Shown in pieces: positions 6,402-8,273 of a stretch of 8,273 bases of DNA. How positions within the stretch are numbered: the first letter of the stretch is position 1; every line of letters begins with the position of its first letter. Location: the NCBI GenBank assembly GCA_947630355.1, contig CANRHJ010000085.1, positions 1 through 8,273 on the forward strand, in the 5' to 3' direction. The DNA comes from Candidatus Gastranaerophilales bacterium (lineage in GTDB: Bacteria > Cyanobacteriota > Vampirovibrionia > Gastranaerophilales > Gastranaerophilaceae). The position numbers and the translations under genes were made by a program. The notes beneath the pieces were generated by a model. The model did no database searches. It was given only the letters and a program-made list of their open reading frames with translations, and was not told the DNA's origin.

Positions 6402-7370
6402 TTATATATACCCAAAATATTTTATAAGTTTAGGCTTATAATTGTCTCTAATATATTGTGCAAATATTAAGGGTACTTTTTCTATATTTTTACCTTTAAG
6501 CGGTTTTGTATTAATAATCTTATTCTCAGGGAAATCATCTTGAGAATACAATGTCAAAATAACTATTTCAGGCGGAATTCCAAACCTGAAAGGTCCGACA
6601 TTACCTATTCCCGATGTAACATATAAATGCTTATTGTTTTCAACAATATACCCTTTTATAAACCTCTGATCATACATTGATGAACAAAATACTCCGCCGA
6701 TATACGGAAGATAAATTTGACCGCCATGTGTGTGTCCTGCCAGTGCAAGAGAAATATTTTTCGGTAAAAGAGGAAATGTATCAGGGTTATGAGTTAATAC
6801 AATTACAGATTTTTGAGTTTTATCTATTAAATTGAAATTATAATCATAATGCCAAAAGTCTTTCAATCCATAAATATTCAGCTTTTCTGAATTAATATCA
6901 ACGGCTATTAATTCATCTTCCAATACTTTAATTTTTGTTTTCTTAAGTAAGGGTTTTATAAGTAATTTAGAGTCATAATCGTGATTTCCCAATACGGAAT
7001 AAACACCGTACTTGGCATTTAGTTTTGATAATATCTTGGGTATGTTATCTGCTTTAACTTTCTTTGAATAGTAAATTCTTAGCGAATCAAAATCACCAAG
7101 TAAAAATATAATATCGGGCTTTTCTTTATTGGTTTTATTTACAAATTTTTGAAGCTGCTTTTCATTTATTCCGAGTCCGCCTATATGAAAATCCGACATA
7201 ATTGCAACTTTTAAGCCGTTGTGTTTACTGCTAAAGTTAGGGAGATATAAGTTATAATGTTTTATACAAATTAACTTCGGTTCAATAAAAGCAGCATAAA
7301 TAATTAATAAAAAAGATAAAGAAAGCAGTGTATACCATATAACGGCAAATAACTTTTTATAGTTCATCAT
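6402..7370 (-). CDS. Membrane-anchored metallophosphoesterase (YaeI-like)
   Basis: This calcineurin-like phosphoesterase has all expected metal-binding blocks: SDFH (D60, H62), GDFD (D93), GNHD (N129, H130), LTH (H194) and AGHTHGGQ (H213, H215). A hydrophobic segment at about 8-28 should anchor it in the inner membrane. The end of the catalytic domain, SGIGNVGPFRFGIPPEIVIL, is typical of the YaeI/YkuE branch, some members of which hydrolyse UDP-diacylglucosamine in lipid A synthesis; the substrate here cannot be read from the sequence. About 45 basic residues follow the domain (276-322), a tail that may be lineage-specific. The start ATG at 7370 (or the adjacent ATG at 7367) lies inside the end of the uracil-DNA glycosylase gene, overlapping it by 14 (or 11) nt, with AAAGGG as ribosome binding site, so the two are translationally coupled. 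Confidence 0.92.
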   Translation of the reverse strand: MMNYKKLFAVIWYTLLSLSFLLIIYAAFIEPKLICIKHYNLYLPNFSSKHNGLKVAIMSDFHIGGLGINEKQLQKFVNKTNKEKPDIIFLLGDFDSLRIYYSKKVKADNIPKILSKLNAKYGVYSVLGNHDYDSKLLIKPLLKKTKIKVLEDELIAVDINSEKLNIYGLKDFWHYDYNFNLIDKTQKSVIVLTHNPDTFPLLPKNISLALAGHTHGGQIYLPYIGGVFCSSMYDQRFIKGYIVENNKHLYVTSGIGNVGPFRFGIPPEIVILTLYSQDDFPENKIINTKPLKGKNIEKVPLIFAQYIRDNYKPKLIKYFGYI

Positions 7371-7932
7371 AAGCCCTTTTAATTTCTTTAATATCCTGCC
7401 ACATAAGCCACTTGGGACTGCCCTTTTCTCTTGAAGCGTTGCGAAGCAGATATGAAGGATGGAAAATCGGCATCATCTTTGAACCGTAAGGACCGTCAAA
7501 CCATTGACCTCTGACTTTTGTAATACTGCCTTTATCGGGCAAAAATGTATTTAAGGCAACCCTGCCGCATATTAATATAATTTTAGGCTTTAAAATATCA
7601 AGCTGAGCATCCAAATATTCTTTGCACGCAGCCTTCTCTTCAGGCAAAGGGTCTCTGTTTTCCGGCGGTCTGCACTTTATCGTGTTGCATATATATACAT
7701 CTTTATCTCTTGATAACCCAACACACTCAAATATTTTGTCCAATAACTGACCCGCCCTGCCTACAAACGGTTCTCCTTTTTGATCTTCCCAATAGCCAGG
7801 TGCCTCTCCCACAAGTACTAATTTACTGTTAGGATTACCTGATGAAAATACTATATTCGTTCTACTTCTTGATAACGAACATTTTTCACAGTACATACAT
7901 TTTTGTTTTATTAATTCTAACTCTTCCTTCAT
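7357..7932 (-). CDS. Family 4 uracil-DNA glycosylase (iron-sulfur)
   Basis: The enzyme removes uracil from DNA, produced by cytosine deamination or dUMP incorporation, to start base excision repair. The 191 residues fit the family. Motif 1 is VGEAPGYWEDQKGEPFVGRA (41-60), and the uracil-pocket NTIKCRPPENRDP block is at 83-95. The 4Fe-4S ligands are expected to be C15 and C18 (CEKC), C87 and C103; C12 is an extra nearby cysteine. The C-terminal FHPSYLLR motif holds the conserved His of motif 2. No Shine-Dalgarno site precedes the ATG; a TATAAT box ends 6 nt upstream, so the transcript may be leaderless. The last codons overlap the start of the phosphoesterase gene. It lies just downstream of the groEL terminator. 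It belongs to the group often annotated as phage SPO1 polymerase-related, but all the glycosylase motifs are present. Confidence 0.95.
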   Translation of the reverse strand: MKEELELIKQKCMYCEKCSLSRSRTNIVFSSGNPNSKLVLVGEAPGYWEDQKGEPFVGRAGQLLDKIFECVGLSRDKDVYICNTIKCRPPENRDPLPEEKAACKEYLDAQLDILKPKIILICGRVALNTFLPDKGSITKVRGQWFDGPYGSKMMPIFHPSYLLRNASREKGSPKWLMWQDIKEIKRAYDEL

Positions 7933-7938
7933 AATCTT

Positions 7939-7944
7939 ATTATA
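7939..7944 (-). promoter_or_regulatory. -10 box of a predicted leaderless promoter for the uracil-DNA glycosylase
   Basis: TATAAT (7944-7939, minus strand) ends exactly 6 nt before the ATG at 7932, as at the gene 784-1395. The 18-nt block from the -10 box through codon 2 is identical at both genes except for one base. No good -35 is present at 16-18 bp: that position falls in the T-run of the groEL terminator. TTGAAA (7960-7955) is only 10 bp away, too close for a normal sigma70 spacer. Confidence 0.55.
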
Positions 7945-7958
7945 TTCGATAATTTTTC

Positions 7959-7996
7959 AAAAAAAAGGATTAACTTTTTCGGTTAATCCTTTTTTT
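7959..7996 (-). terminator. Rho-independent terminator of groEL
   Basis: A perfect 15-bp stem pairs 7960-7974 (seven A then GGATTAAC) with 7982-7996 (GTTAATCC then seven T), around a 7-nt loop. Read on the minus strand, the hairpin is followed by a run of eight T at 7966-7959, 18 bp after the groEL stop codon. Because the A-run and T-run are symmetrical it could work in both directions, but no plus-strand gene ends here. Confidence 0.9.
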
Positions 7997-8014
7997 ATAT
8001 TTATAATCGGTATA

Positions 8015-8273
8015 TTACATCATACCGCCCATGCCGCCCATTCCGCTCATGTCGGGCATGGCTGCGGGAGCTTTTTTCTCCGGAATATCAACTACGGCAG
8101 CTTCTGTAGTTAAAAGCATGCCTGCTACTGATACCGCATTTTGAAGAGCACTTCTTGTTACCTTAGCAGGATCAACAATTCCCGAAGAAATCATATCAAC
8201 ATATTTATTAGTCATTGCATCATATCCTTCGTTCAAAGGTAACTTCTTAACCGTTTCAACAACTACTTCACCT
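8015..8273 (-). CDS. groL: Chaperonin GroEL, C-terminal part only
   Basis: Only the last 85 complete residues are present; the gene continues beyond the right edge, so no start is called and the internal TTG at 8236 is not a true start. The sequence reads GEVVVETVKKLPLNEGYDA, then GIVDPAKVTRSALQNAVSVA, GMLLTTEAAVVDIPEKK and the Gly-Met tail ending MSGMGGMGGMM, which is diagnostic of GroEL. GroEL forms the double heptameric ring that folds cytosolic proteins with GroES and ATP; this part covers the end of the equatorial domain and the flexible GGM tail that projects into the cavity. A strong terminator lies 18 bp after the stop. groES and any CIRCE heat-shock operator would lie outside the window. 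Confidence 0.98.
   Translation of the reverse strand, partial: GEVVVETVKKLPLNEGYDAMTNKYVDMISSGIVDPAKVTRSALQNAVSVAGMLLTTEAAVVDIPEKKAPAAMPDMSGMGGMGGMM

Noticed and set aside
6391..6428. CTTATA / TATAAG pairing at the convergent glgA and phosphoesterase ends
   Set aside because: The 6-bp AT-only stem lacks a T-tract and is too weak to call a terminator.
1..8273. CRISPR array, tRNA/rRNA, insertion sequence or toxin-antitoxin pair
   Set aside because: I saw no regularly spaced repeats, cloverleaf sequence, transposase motifs or inverted-repeat ends on either strand, and the two-gene exported pair has signal peptides unlike a toxin-antitoxin module.

Overview
This is an AT-rich bacterial chromosome window with ten genes whose starts can be seen, plus the end of groEL entering from the right edge. 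The best guess for the source is a host-associated, non-photosynthetic relative of Cyanobacteria (Melainabacteria/Vampirovibrionia, order Gastranaerophilales). That guess rests on the low GC, on an exported protein (1-711) with the RLxxIE...DsLxxRLxRLE motif I associate with Cyanobacteria and Melainabacteria, and on the overall style of the proteins. It is inference from memory, not a database result; another low-GC lineage cannot be excluded.

Layout. Left block, minus strand: two exported proteins of unknown function (784-1395, then 1-711, which runs off the left edge). A divergent intergenic region (1396-1620) separates them from a plus-strand lipoprotein of the amino-acid ABC-transporter binding-protein family (1621-2406). 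Convergent with it, on the minus strand, are a small 51-residue ORF (2424-2579) and a 300-residue alpha-helical, Met-rich cytoplasmic protein (2663-3565). A second divergent region (3566-3718) leads into a tight plus-strand operon: an exported TPR protein (3719-4309), ruvA (4312-4941) and glgA (4954-6396). Facing it on the minus strand are a membrane-anchored metallophosphoesterase (6402-7370), which overlaps the end of a family-4 uracil-DNA glycosylase gene (7357-7932), then a strong hairpin terminator (7959-7996) and the 3' end of groEL (8015-8273).

How the genes work together. The window is mostly housekeeping: DNA repair and recombination (RuvA, family-4 UDG), glycogen synthesis (GlgA), protein folding (GroEL) and cell-envelope functions (exported proteins, binding protein, TPR protein, YaeI-like phosphoesterase). 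No single pathway links them, and operon partners look like lineage-specific neighbours. I see no mobile element, CRISPR array, tRNA or rRNA.

The most notable signals are small-scale. Two genes (784-1395 and 7357-7932) have a consensus TATAAT exactly 6 nt before the ATG and no Shine-Dalgarno site, which suggests leaderless mRNAs. Seven of ten visible starts are preceded by TT. A 51-residue ORF with a good ribosome binding site lies where a length-filtered gene caller would leave a gap. I did not find a convincing new multi-gene system.
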